64,000 bases of DNA from Prochlorococcus sp. AG-442-N17 (GTDB lineage: Bacteria; Cyanobacteriota; Cyanobacteriia; PCC-6307; Cyanobiaceae), in assembly GCA_003212375.1 (NCBI GenBank), contig QCPY01000001.1, positions 62,001 to 126,000 on the forward strand. The letters run 5' to 3'. Below, one piece after another: positions 10,538 to 20,383 of this stretch; the first letter of the stretch is position 1, and each line of letters starts with the position of its first letter. The position numbers and the translations under genes were made by a program. The notes under the pieces are model-generated. The model searched no databases. It saw only the letters and a list, made by a program, of their open reading frames with translations, and had not been told where the DNA came from.

Positions 10538-11530
10538 TTGACCAAAGATAGTTCAGATTTAATTAAATATAGTACTCAAGGTTTGTACTGTGAAATTGCT
10601 GATATTTGGATAGATCCACATAAACCGGTAAAAAAAGCATTAATTACTCATGCGCATATGGATCATTTCACATTTGGTTGCGATGAATATATTTCCACCT
10701 ATGAAACCTCAAAAATTTTAAAAGAAAGAGTAGGTAATGCAATAAATATTAAAACTTATGATTATGGAAAAGAATTTAAAATAAATGGTATCAATATTTC
10801 TTTCCATCCTTCAGGACATATACTTGGATCAAGCCAAATCAAGTTTAATTTTGGAGGTGAGACATGGTTAATCACAGGCGATTTCAAACGTCAAAAAGAC
10901 TATACTTGTAAAGAATATGAAAAAGTTAAAACTGATTATCTAATAAGTGAATCAACTTTTGGATTGCCTATCTTTAAATGGGAAGAAGCTCAAAAAACTG
11001 CCGGAGATATTTCAAAATGGGTAGATTCATCCCCAGATAAAACATCTATTTTATTTTGTTATTCCTTAGGAAAAGCACAAAGATTATTAAATGAAATTAG
11101 TAAATCAAATTTTAAAAATAATATTTATACGCACAATAGTATTAATAATATGAACAACTGTTATAAGAAATTAGGAATTAATATAGTTAATACAGAAAAA
11201 TTCGATAAAACCCAAAATCTCGATAAATTTAAAGGGAGTCTTATTTTACTTCCACCAGCATTACATAAAGGATCATATCTAAAAAAATTCAAAAATATTC
11301 AAACAGGTTTTGCTAGTGGATGGATGGCAATTAGAGCCTTAAGAAAAAGATCGGGTTATGATAAAGGATTTGTTATATCAGACCATGCAGATTGGGAAGC
11401 TATTTTAAATACTGTAAAAGAATCAGAAGCAAAAAATGTCTTTTTTCATCATGGAGATAGCGATGCTTTGAGTAGATATTTAAATGAAAAAAGCTCTATA
11501 AATGTGCTTAATTTTGAGTCTAGAAAATGA
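10538..11530 (+). CDS. ligase-associated DNA exonuclease (metallo-beta-lactamase/beta-CASP family)
   Basis: THAHMDH motif, 'FHPSGHILGSSQI', 'SDHADW'; TTG start; overlaps the ligase ORF by 4 nt. Confidence 0.88.
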   Translation: MTKDSSDLIKYSTQGLYCEIADIWIDPHKPVKKALITHAHMDHFTFGCDEYISTYETSKILKERVGNAINIKTYDYGKEFKINGINISFHPSGHILGSSQIKFNFGGETWLITGDFKRQKDYTCKEYEKVKTDYLISESTFGLPIFKWEEAQKTAGDISKWVDSSPDKTSILFCYSLGKAQRLLNEISKSNFKNNIYTHNSINNMNNCYKKLGINIVNTEKFDKTQNLDKFKGSLILLPPALHKGSYLKKFKNIQTGFASGWMAIRALRKRSGYDKGFVISDHADWEAILNTVKESEAKNVFFHHGDSDALSRYLNEKSSINVLNFESRK

Positions 11531-13167
11531 GTTTAAAAAACTTTTCAGAATTATTTATAAATTTAGATTCAAGTAGTAGTACAAATAAGAAACTTGAAAT
11601 TTTAAAAAATTATTTTTCAATAAATAATAATTTAGAAAATTCTTGGTCGATATATTTGCTTACCGGGAAAAAAAATAAAAGATTTATTAGTGGGAGATCA
11701 ATTAAAAGTTTTTTTTCAGATATTTATGAATTCCCTTTATGGTTAATTGATACTTGTTATTTAAGAGTTGGAGATTCAGCTGAAGTAATAACTTTATTAC
11801 TAAATAGTAAAAATATTGGGAAAACTGAAGTAATGAAGGATATTTCTTTAGATGAATTATTAAATAAAGTTTTGCCTGAATTAGCTGTTCTTAAAGAAGA
11901 AGAAAAGAAATTAAGAATAAAGGAAATATGGGAAGAATTACCAAAAGAAAACTTGCTAATTTTCAACAAAATATTGACTGGTACATTTAGAGTTGGTGTC
12001 TCAATTGGATTAATAACAAAATCCATCTCACAACTTGTTAATCTAGACGAGTCAATAATTTCTCATAGATTAATGGGTGATTTTGAGCCCTCAGCTCAAG
12101 CATATAAATTTTTAGTAAATAAAAAAATAGATTTAGAAGAATTAAGTTATAAACCATACCCTTTTCTTCTTGCCACTACATTTGAAAAAAAAATTTCAGA
12201 AGAATCAATAAATAATTTTCAATATGAATGGAAATGGGATGGTATAAGAATTCAATTAATAAAAAGATTAGGTAAAGTTTCAATATGGACTAGAGGTGAA
12301 GATCTAGTTAATAGATCTTTCCCAGAATTAGTGGAGAATACTCTATTTATAAAAGATGACTTTGTAATAGATGGGGAATTATTGGTTTGGAATTTTAAAG
12401 ATGAACTTCCTATGAATTTTTCGTTTCTTCAAAAAAGGATTAATAGAAAAGCACCATCAAAACTAATACAAAATAATTTACCAATTATTTTTATTGCCTA
12501 TGATCTTTTAGAACTAAAAGGTGAAGATAAAAGACAATTAAATCTAAGAAATAGAAGAATTAATTTAGAAAAGAATTTTCATAAATGGATAAGTGAAAGT
12601 GAAAAAGATATTTCTAAAATTTTTAAAATAAGTAATTTATTATTTCCAAAAAATTGGGAAGATGCTGAAAACTTAAAAAATAAATCTAGAGAAAATGGAA
12701 CTGAGGGTTTGGTTATAAAAAATAAAAATTCTATATATGCTTCAGGTCGCAAAAAAGGTATTTGGTGGAAGTACAAAGTTGATCCAATGCAACTTGATGC
12801 TGTTCTAATATATGCTAAAGGGGGAAGCGGTAAAAGAGCTGGTTTATACACAGACTATAGTTTTGCTTTATGGAAAGACGGGCAATTAATAAAATTTGCA
12901 AGTGCCTATTCTGGCCTAAACAATGCGGAGATTAAAGAACTTGATAAATGGATAAGAAAAAATACAATTGAAAAATTTGGTCCTGTAAGGTCAGTAAAAC
13001 CAGAAATGGTTTTCGAAATATCTTTTGAAAATATACAAGTTTCCAATCGTCATAAAGCAGGGATTTCAGTAAGATTTCCAAGAATCTCTAAATGGAGAAA
13101 AGACAAACATATTAAGGATGCTGATACCCTAGAAAATGCTAAAAAATTAATGATAAGTAAATCATGA
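11527..13167 (+). CDS. ATP-dependent DNA ligase
   Basis: KWDGIR nucleotidyl-transferase motif I, EGLVIKNK motif, WWKYKVDPMQLDAVLIYA motif V region. Confidence 0.93.
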   Translation: MSLKNFSELFINLDSSSSTNKKLEILKNYFSINNNLENSWSIYLLTGKKNKRFISGRSIKSFFSDIYEFPLWLIDTCYLRVGDSAEVITLLLNSKNIGKTEVMKDISLDELLNKVLPELAVLKEEEKKLRIKEIWEELPKENLLIFNKILTGTFRVGVSIGLITKSISQLVNLDESIISHRLMGDFEPSAQAYKFLVNKKIDLEELSYKPYPFLLATTFEKKISEESINNFQYEWKWDGIRIQLIKRLGKVSIWTRGEDLVNRSFPELVENTLFIKDDFVIDGELLVWNFKDELPMNFSFLQKRINRKAPSKLIQNNLPIIFIAYDLLELKGEDKRQLNLRNRRINLEKNFHKWISESEKDISKIFKISNLLFPKNWEDAENLKNKSRENGTEGLVIKNKNSIYASGRKKGIWWKYKVDPMQLDAVLIYAKGGSGKRAGLYTDYSFALWKDGQLIKFASAYSGLNNAEIKELDKWIRKNTIEKFGPVRSVKPEMVFEISFENIQVSNRHKAGISVRFPRISKWRKDKHIKDADTLENAKKLMISKS

Positions 13168-15638
13168 ACATCACTACTAGTAAAACTTATTTAGAAAAAA
13201 TAAAAAAATTCTTCGATAAAAATGAGTGGGAACCACTAACTTTTCAACTTGAATCATGGGAGGCATACTTAAATGGCGAAAATGGGATAATACAAGTTCC
13301 TACTGGTTGCGGTAAAACATACGCAGCATTAATGGGACCTCTTTCAAAATTAAAAGACTTTAGAAAAAATTCTGGTCTAAACATTTTATTAATTACACCA
13401 TTAAAAGCATTAAGTAGAGATCTAAAAAATTCAATCGATTCAGCTGCTAATTTTTTTGATAAAGAAATAACTGTTGGAATTAGGAATGGTGATACTAGTC
13501 AATATGAAAAGAAAAAACAAATACTAAATCCTCCAAATATTCTAATAACAACCCCAGAATCTTTATCTCTTTTATTGTCAAATAAAGAGTCTAAGAGAAT
13601 TTTTAAGAATTTATTTTCAATTATTATTGATGAATGGCATGAGTTAATGGGAAGTAAAAGAGGTAATCAATGCGAATTATCTTTAAGTTGGCTAAGAGGA
13701 AATAATAAAGATTTACAAATTTGGGCAATGTCTGCCACTATTGGAAATATTGAAGAAGCTGGAAGAGCAATTATTGGTATTAAAGCAAAGGCACCAAAAA
13801 TAATTAGTTCAAATATACAAAAAGAATTAGAGATAACTAGTGTTTTACCAGAAGAAGAAACAACCTTTCCATGGGGTGGACATTTAGGTATTAAAAACTA
13901 TTCTTCACTTTTAAAAATTTTAGATAAAAATAAAAGTACCTTATTATTCACTAATACAAGGAATCAATCTGAAAGATGGTACCAATGCCTAAAATTCTGT
14001 TTACCAGAAATGGAAGAAAAGATTGCTTTACATCATGGTTCACTAGATAAAGATGAAAGAAAAATAGTTGAGGATGGAGTTAAAAACGGATTAATAAAAT
14101 GGGTAGTTTGTACAAGCTCTTTAGATTTAGGTATAGACTTTCAACCGGTTGATCAAATTGTTCAAATTGGTAGTGCCAAAAATATAGCAAGATTAATCCA
14201 AAGAGCTGGAAGAAGTGCTCATAGACCTGGAGGAAAGTCAAACATAATTTTTATGCCTACAAACTCATTAGAATTATTCGAAATAAGTGCTATGCGGAGA
14301 ATAATAAAAAGTGGGATATCTGAAAAAATTAATCTTCCTGAATTATCTTTTGATGTCCTTCTTCAGCATCTTGTAAGTTTAGCTTGCGGGCCAGGTTTTA
14401 ATCCCAGTATTGAAAAAAAAAGGATTAAAGATTGTTGGAGTTATAGAAATCTAAATGATAAAGATTGGGATTGGTGTATTGATTTTTTAGAGTATGGAGG
14501 GAAATGTTTAAAAGCATATCCAAAATATAAAAAGATAGAAAAAGAAAAATCAAAAGGTGACAAAAATAACTTTAATTATTTTGTAAAAGATAAATCCTTA
14601 GTAAGGATGCATAAATATAATATTGGAACTATCACAAGCGATAAATTTATTAATGTAAAGTATTTAAGAGGAAAAACATTAGGTAATTTAGAAGAAAATT
14701 TTGCAACAAAATTAAAAACGGGTGATACCTTTTACTTTGCTGGCAAGATGCTCCAGTTTGTAAAAATAAGGGATATGACACTTTACGTAAAAAAATCTTC
14801 AAGGAAAAGTTCTTTAATCCCAGCTTGGGTGGGAGGACAAATGGCGATCTCTGATCTTCTTAGTGATAGTTTGAGGAAAGAAATAGATCTTTGCAAGGAC
14901 TTAAATCATAGTGGTAACCATATTAATAAAGAATTAAATTCACTTTTACCAATTTTAAAAAAACAGAAAACTATTTCTGATATACCTAAAAGAAATCAAC
15001 TTCTTATTGAAATATTTAAGACTAAGGATTTAACAAATCTTTTTGTTTTTACTCTGGATGGAAAATTAGTTAATGAAGGAATTGCTTTTTTATGGGCTTC
15101 TAGACTCGCAAAGAAAAAACAATCAACATTTAGTATTACTGCTAATGATTTTGGATTCAGCTTAACATCATCAGAAGATTATGACTTTTCAATAGTTGAA
15201 AAAGAATTTTCTTATTTAATAAAAAATAATAATTTGGAAGAAGATTTAGAAAATGCGATAAATTTTTCAGAATTAACAAAGAGGCGATTTAAGAATATTG
15301 CTCAAATTAGTGGGTTAGTTAATCAAAATAATCCCACTAAAACAAAAAGTTCATCTCAATTACAAATAAGTTCAAGTCTTTTTTATGATGTGTTTACCAG
15401 ATATGAAAAAGGCCACTTGTTAATCAAACAAGCACATCAAGAGGTAAAAGAATATCAATTAGAAAATAAAAGAATAGCTAATACACTAGAAAGATTATCT
15501 AATTTTAAATTGATATTAAAAGAGACTCAAACTCCAAGCCCATTTGCTTTCCCTTTATTAGTTGAAAGATTAAAAAATACATTAAGCAATGAATCAATAG
15601 AAAAAAGAGTTGAAAAACTAATCAAAAAATATAATTGA
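13164..15638 (+). CDS. ligase-associated DEXH-box helicase (Lhr type)
   Basis: Walker A PTGCGKTYAAL, DEWHE, SAT, QRAGRSAHRPGG; immediately follows the ligase. Confidence 0.92.
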   Translation: MNITTSKTYLEKIKKFFDKNEWEPLTFQLESWEAYLNGENGIIQVPTGCGKTYAALMGPLSKLKDFRKNSGLNILLITPLKALSRDLKNSIDSAANFFDKEITVGIRNGDTSQYEKKKQILNPPNILITTPESLSLLLSNKESKRIFKNLFSIIIDEWHELMGSKRGNQCELSLSWLRGNNKDLQIWAMSATIGNIEEAGRAIIGIKAKAPKIISSNIQKELEITSVLPEEETTFPWGGHLGIKNYSSLLKILDKNKSTLLFTNTRNQSERWYQCLKFCLPEMEEKIALHHGSLDKDERKIVEDGVKNGLIKWVVCTSSLDLGIDFQPVDQIVQIGSAKNIARLIQRAGRSAHRPGGKSNIIFMPTNSLELFEISAMRRIIKSGISEKINLPELSFDVLLQHLVSLACGPGFNPSIEKKRIKDCWSYRNLNDKDWDWCIDFLEYGGKCLKAYPKYKKIEKEKSKGDKNNFNYFVKDKSLVRMHKYNIGTITSDKFINVKYLRGKTLGNLEENFATKLKTGDTFYFAGKMLQFVKIRDMTLYVKKSSRKSSLIPAWVGGQMAISDLLSDSLRKEIDLCKDLNHSGNHINKELNSLLPILKKQKTISDIPKRNQLLIEIFKTKDLTNLFVFTLDGKLVNEGIAFLWASRLAKKKQSTFSITANDFGFSLTSSEDYDFSIVEKEFSYLIKNNNLEEDLENAINFSELTKRRFKNIAQISGLVNQNNPTKTKSSSQLQISSSLFYDVFTRYEKGHLLIKQAHQEVKEYQLENKRIANTLERLSNFKLILKETQTPSPFAFPLLVERLKNTLSNESIEKRVEKLIKKYN

Positions 15639-15641
15639 AAA

Positions 15642-16286
15642 ATGTATAAAAACTCTTCTATTTTGCATTGGGGCAAATCATCTCTTGAAATGCTTCCTAC
15701 AAGAGCATTACTTTTACCTCAAACTAGTGAACTATTAATATGCGATATACATCTTGGCAAAGGTGAATATTTTCAGCAGAATGGAATTCCTCTCACGAAT
15801 AATGCAGATGAACAAAACTTATTAAGAATCAAAAATATTGTAAAAAAATACAGTCCTAAAAAATTGATTATTTTAGGAGATTTATTTCATAGCAAATATT
15901 CAATAAGTGAATCTTTAAAATATAAACTAGAACTTCTAATTGAAACATTAAATATAAAAATAGAATTAATAGTTGGAAATCATGATATCGGTTGCAAAGT
16001 CAAAAATATAAGATCTTTTAACTTTAAAAGATCTAATAATCTTATCTTTAGTCACGCGCCATTGGATAAGTATGAAGAAAATATTTTAAACATTTGTGGG
16101 CATTATCATCCAAAAATATATTTAAAAAATGCGAGAGATAAATTATCTTTTAGATGTTTTGCTTTAGATGAAAAGGAACATGTATTTTATCTCCCCGCTT
16201 TTGGTGATCTTACGGGAGGTTATCCTTGCAAAAATTCATTTAAAAAATGGGCAATTATTTCTGATAAAAGAATTGTTCAAATATAA
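15642..16286 (+). CDS. ligase-associated metallophosphoesterase (PdeM-like endonuclease)
   Basis: Metallophosphoesterase motifs CDIHLGKGEYF, LGDLFHSK, VGNHD, GHYHP; fourth gene of the operon. Confidence 0.88.
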   Translation: MYKNSSILHWGKSSLEMLPTRALLLPQTSELLICDIHLGKGEYFQQNGIPLTNNADEQNLLRIKNIVKKYSPKKLIILGDLFHSKYSISESLKYKLELLIETLNIKIELIVGNHDIGCKVKNIRSFNFKRSNNLIFSHAPLDKYEENILNICGHYHPKIYLKNARDKLSFRCFALDEKEHVFYLPAFGDLTGGYPCKNSFKKWAIISDKRIVQI

Positions 16287-16497
16287 ATCTCAACAAAATT
16301 CAAAATAAGATAATTTTATCAATTGAACATATACTTTTATACATTATGATCTCATTTTAATTATTAATTTCATATCATAGGTAAAAGTTTAAATTTTTAA
16401 TGTTAAAGTCAAATTTGAAATTAAAAAAGAGAAAAATTATTACCCTTTCTTTAACTTAAAAAATACGTTATAAAAAAAATAAACTTAATTTTTAATA

Positions 16498-16806
16498 ATG
16501 AAAAAATTAATAACTATTATTATTTTTCAAGTTTTGTTAGTCCCATTCGATGTTACTGCCAATGAAAACTTTTCTGTAGAAATTGAGGCCCTAACACTTG
16601 TAATGAAACAATATGAAAAAGATATTGAGGTTGAGAACGAAACTAAAATTGAACTAAATAATAAGAAACCAAGCTTTATGGCACTTAAGCAAGATGAATG
16701 TAATGCAACAGTTAAAGTTACTGAAAAGACAGGGCTAGAGATTGTCGGGACTGAATCCTTCGATGTAAATGTTTGCAAGAAAGAAGTAAACAAAGTTATA
16801 AATTAA
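16498..16806 (+). CDS. small exported protein of unknown function
   Basis: 102 aa with signal peptide MKKLITIIIFQVLLVPFDVTA. Confidence 0.6.
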   Translation: MKKLITIIIFQVLLVPFDVTANENFSVEIEALTLVMKQYEKDIEVENETKIELNNKKPSFMALKQDECNATVKVTEKTGLEIVGTESFDVNVCKKEVNKVIN

Positions 16807-16844
16807 TTTCAGAAAAAATATCTTTAAAAGATATTATTCAAAAA

Positions 16845-16920
16845 ATTTAAAGAGGTCTTTTACACATGGAAGGTGAGACCTCGAGACCTAACAGAAAACT
16901 TTGGAACGGGTTCTGCTTAA
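16845..16920 (-). ncRNA. candidate structured RNA / terminator-bearing transcript end (strand uncertain)
   Basis: GC-rich island in AT-rich intergenic DNA; minus strand has GAGGTCT...AGACCTC followed by TTTAAATTTTTT, preceded by CAGAA...TTCTG hairpin. Confidence 0.35.
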
Positions 16921-16994
16921 TTTATTAATAACTAAGTTAATAACGTACAGATGTAATAATAAGTACAATTATGAAAATATCTTTAAATGCTGAA

Positions 16995-17144
16995 TTATTT
17001 ATTTTTTTGGGAGACCTTCTGTAATTCTTCTCTAGACATAAGTGCTTCTATTTGAGCTAGAACCTTCTGAAGTTCTTCTGTCTTAGTCAAAGAAGCCTCA
17101 GCGACTTCTCTTAATTTCTCTAATTGTTCTTGAGTTTTATTCAT
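16995..17144 (-). CDS. small helical protein (49 aa)
   Basis: MNKTQEQLEKLREVAEASLTKTEELQKVLAQIEALMSREELQKVSQKNK. Confidence 0.55.
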   Translation of the reverse strand: MNKTQEQLEKLREVAEASLTKTEELQKVLAQIEALMSREELQKVSQKNK

Positions 17145-17350
17145 GGTTAATTAGTTAGAAATACATCACTTGAATAGATGGTTTAAAACAAATTTTTCAA
17201 TCACACACAAACTAATATTCACTCTATTTTCTATAAAGTCAAATAAATTTCTTGTATTTGATGTTTTATGAGGACTTCCAATTAAAACCTTATTATTCAA
17301 AAAAATCATAGACTTTATCCTTTAACTAAAAAATATTTATATGTTTTGGA

Positions 17351-17440
17351 TTATGAAGTAAATACTGGGAGACCAATGGTTGCAGTTGTAATTAAAGCTC
17401 CCGCAAAGATTAGGAAAGGAAGATAAGGGAAATTTTTCAA
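17351..17440 (-). CDS. putative single-TM micropeptide (29 aa, TTG start)
   Basis: (M)KNFPYLPFLIFAGALITTATIGLPVFTS. Confidence 0.3.
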   Translation of the reverse strand: MKNFPYLPFLIFAGALITTATIGLPVFTS

Positions 17441-17550
17441 CTTAGGATTTTTCTAATTCGAAAATAGTATATAGGTATTTATACTGTTTGTCTACCCCGT
17501 GGCTCTCCATTAAAGAACATAATCTTGCTTAAAAATCAAAAAAATAAAAG

Positions 17551-18360
17551 TTATCCAAATTTTCCTGAGATATATTCTTGAGTAGTTTTTTCATTCGGAG
17601 AACTAAAGATTTTCTTAGTTGAGTTAAATTCTGCAAGATAACCAACTTTACCTCCATCACCATCTTCGTATTCAACTGCATTAAAAAATGCTGTCATATC
17701 ACTAACTCTTAGAGCCTGCTGCATATTATGAGTAACGATTATAATTGTATAATTCTTCTTTAGTTCGTGCATTGTTTCTTCTATTTTTAGAGTTGAGATA
17801 GGATCTAAAGCTGAGCATGGCTCGTCCATGAGTATTATTTCAGGTTCAATTGCAATAGTTCTGGCTATGCAAAGTCTTTGTTGTTGTCCACCAGATAAAG
17901 AGTAACCACTCTCGTTTAATTTATCCTTACACTCATCCCATAAAGCACCTTTTCTCAATGAGCTTTCAACTAGTTCATCCATATCACCCGTAAAGCCATT
18001 AATTCTTGCTCCAAATGCAATATTTTCGTAGATAGATTTAGGAAAAGGATTAGGTTGTTGAAAAACCATTCCAATTCTTCTTCTTACTTCAACTGGATCT
18101 ACCCTTTTATCGTAAATATTAGTTCCATCAAAAAGTACTGTCCCTTTTAATGAACAATTAGGTATCAAATCGTTCATTCTGTTTAAAGATCTAAGAACAG
18201 TTGATTTACCACAACCGGAAGGGCCAATAAGGGAAGTTATTTTTCCTTTTTTAAAGTTACAAAAAACATTTCTTACCGCTTCAAAAGTTCCGTAGCTAAT
18301 AGAGACATTCTCAAGAGATAAAATGACATTCTTAGGTGTTTTTTTATTAGTTTTAATCAT
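17551..18360 (-). CDS. pstB: phosphate ABC transporter ATP-binding protein
   Basis: [34 protein letters not shown], '[20 protein letters not shown]'. Confidence 0.97.
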   Translation of the reverse strand: MIKTNKKTPKNVILSLENVSISYGTFEAVRNVFCNFKKGKITSLIGPSGCGKSTVLRSLNRMNDLIPNCSLKGTVLFDGTNIYDKRVDPVEVRRRIGMVFQQPNPFPKSIYENIAFGARINGFTGDMDELVESSLRKGALWDECKDKLNESGYSLSGGQQQRLCIARTIAIEPEIILMDEPCSALDPISTLKIEETMHELKKNYTIIIVTHNMQQALRVSDMTAFFNAVEYEDGDGGKVGYLAEFNSTKKIFSSPNEKTTQEYISGKFG

Positions 18361-18362
18361 AT

Positions 18363-19256
18363 TTATACTCTCTTAGGTTTCTCATTAAAAGCAGCCAATA
18401 TCCTTGAAAATATATTTACTGATAGTATCGACAACACAAGAATAAAGGAAGCTGCCCAGGCTAATTTATTCTGGGCATCATATGGTTCTAGAGCAAAATT
18501 GTATATCAATACAGCCAAAGAACCCATCTCATAAAACAAGTCTCCAAAGCCTGTTATGTAGTAGTAAGAAAATAATGCCGTAAATATCAAGGGTGCTGTT
18601 TCACCCGCCGCCCTTGCTATTCCAAGTACAACCCCAGTAGCAATAGATCTAAAGGCAGAGGGCAATGTAACTTTCAATATAGTTGTATACATACTTGCTC
18701 CAACTCCAAGAGAAGCATATCTCAACTCATTAGGCACCAGTTTTAAACCTTCGTCAGTTGTCTTTATCACAGTAGGCAACATTAATATTGAAAGAGCCAT
18801 TCCTCCCGCTAAGCCACTGTACATACTTCCAAACAAGATCTTTGTTGAAACAATTAAGGCATAAATAAATACACCGGCAATTATTGAGGGGACTCCAGCT
18901 AAAACATTTACCCCAAATCTAATAAACTTTGAAAAAGCACCACCTTTAGAGTATTCAGCTAGATATATGCCACCGCCAACACCTATTGGTATGGCAATAA
19001 TTGAAGCAATACTAGTAATTATTAATGTCCCTATTAATGCAGGATTAATACCTCCTGCATCTAAATCATCTCCAGGAGGATTTGGTTCTAAAGTAAATAA
19101 TTCTGGTGTGATTTGAGATCCACCTTTGTAAAGTATATAAGTCACTAGAAAAATTAAAGGAAGTATTGCTATCAATGCACAAATAACGGATAAAGAAGTA
19201 AAGAATTTATCTCCTATATTTCTTGATAATCTTTTCTGATAATAAAGTGAATTCAT
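18363..19256 (-). CDS. pstA: phosphate ABC transporter permease PstA
   Basis: Permease with [16 protein letters not shown]; operon position. Confidence 0.95.
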   Translation of the reverse strand: MNSLYYQKRLSRNIGDKFFTSLSVICALIAILPLIFLVTYILYKGGSQITPELFTLEPNPPGDDLDAGGINPALIGTLIITSIASIIAIPIGVGGGIYLAEYSKGGAFSKFIRFGVNVLAGVPSIIAGVFIYALIVSTKILFGSMYSGLAGGMALSILMLPTVIKTTDEGLKLVPNELRYASLGVGASMYTTILKVTLPSAFRSIATGVVLGIARAAGETAPLIFTALFSYYYITGFGDLFYEMGSLAVLIYNFALEPYDAQNKLAWAASFILVLSILSVNIFSRILAAFNEKPKRV

Positions 19257-19262
19257 AATTAT

Positions 19263-20210
19263 CTAATATTTGAGACTAAATTTCTTAACTAGCCATTGAG
19301 CAAAGATATTGACCACTAAAGATAGGGTCATCAGCACAAAAGCCGCATAAAAAAGTGATGAAACCTGACTTCCATCTGCCTCACCAAACTGATTTGCAAG
19401 CATAGAGGAAATGGTATATCCAGGAGATAATAAAGACCAACTAAATGCATTGGAATTCCCAATAATCATTGTGACAGCCATCGTTTCACCCATAGCCCTG
19501 CCTAAAGCCAATAGAACTCCTGCCATAATTCCTGATAATGCTGCCGGCAAAATCACTGAAAATATTGTTTTCCATCTGCTTGCTCCAATTCCATATGCTG
19601 CATTTCTTAGCTTTTTAGGAACCTGATTAAGTGAATCTCTTGCAATGGAGGTCACTATTGGCAAAAGCATTACAACTAAAATCAATATCGCTAACAAGGA
19701 ATTCCTGCCTGTAGGTTCTGTACTGAATATAGGTATCCAACCAAAGAAATTATGTAAAAAGACAAAAAAGACTCTAAAAAAAGGTTCCATAACAAATATT
19801 GCCCAAAGTCCTAACACAACTGATGGAATAGCTGCTAATAATTCAACAAAAGAACCTATTATTTCTCTAAAAACTTTAGGTACAAAGTCCTCAGTAATAA
19901 ATATTGCTGTTCCAACTCCCAAAGGGATAGTTATTAATAACGAAAGAAATGAAGTTACCAATGTGCCATAAATTGCAGTAAAAGCTCCGTATTCATCTTT
20001 TACTGGGTTCCATTCAGAGGTGACTAGAAACTTCAATCCATACCTTGAAAAGGATTCAAATGACTGAAAAAAAACTACTAAAATAATTCCTAAAAGTATT
20101 ATTGCTACGAAACTAGACAAGACTAGAGCAGTATTCTTGAAGATAATATCTATATTTTTTTCGATACCGAATCTTTTACGATTCTTGAAAAGAGTTAATT
20201 TCTCTTCCAT
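19263..20210 (-). CDS. pstC: phosphate ABC transporter permease PstC
   Basis: ALGRAMGETMAVTMIIGN, operon position. Confidence 0.95.
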   Translation of the reverse strand: MEEKLTLFKNRKRFGIEKNIDIIFKNTALVLSSFVAIILLGIILVVFFQSFESFSRYGLKFLVTSEWNPVKDEYGAFTAIYGTLVTSFLSLLITIPLGVGTAIFITEDFVPKVFREIIGSFVELLAAIPSVVLGLWAIFVMEPFFRVFFVFLHNFFGWIPIFSTEPTGRNSLLAILILVVMLLPIVTSIARDSLNQVPKKLRNAAYGIGASRWKTIFSVILPAALSGIMAGVLLALGRAMGETMAVTMIIGNSNAFSWSLLSPGYTISSMLANQFGEADGSQVSSLFYAAFVLMTLSLVVNIFAQWLVKKFSLKY

Positions 20211-20257
20211 TAAAAAAAGAATATCTCTATAAATCTACTACTAAATGCTGTAAAAGA

Positions 20258-20275
20258 CTTTAAGACGACTTAAAG
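20258..20275. promoter_or_regulatory. candidate Pho-type operator upstream of pstC
   Basis: Perfect inverted repeat CTTTAAG-ACGA-CTTAAAG; on the minus strand also an imperfect 11-bp direct repeat (CTTTAAGTCGT/CTTAAAGTCTT). Confidence 0.45.
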
Positions 20276-20383
20276 GTATATGAAAGTCATGATAATTTGA
20301 CATCTATTTAGAAATTTAAATATTTTCATCTGATTTATTTCACCCACAAATAATTTAGCAATTAATTCTGAATCTCGATCTAT

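Noticed and set aside
16845-16925. Second downstream-peptide/glutamine riboswitch (shares GGAACGGG with 57948)
   Set aside because: The partner CGTTC strand is missing and no small peptide ORF follows, so it was kept only as an unassigned structured RNA.
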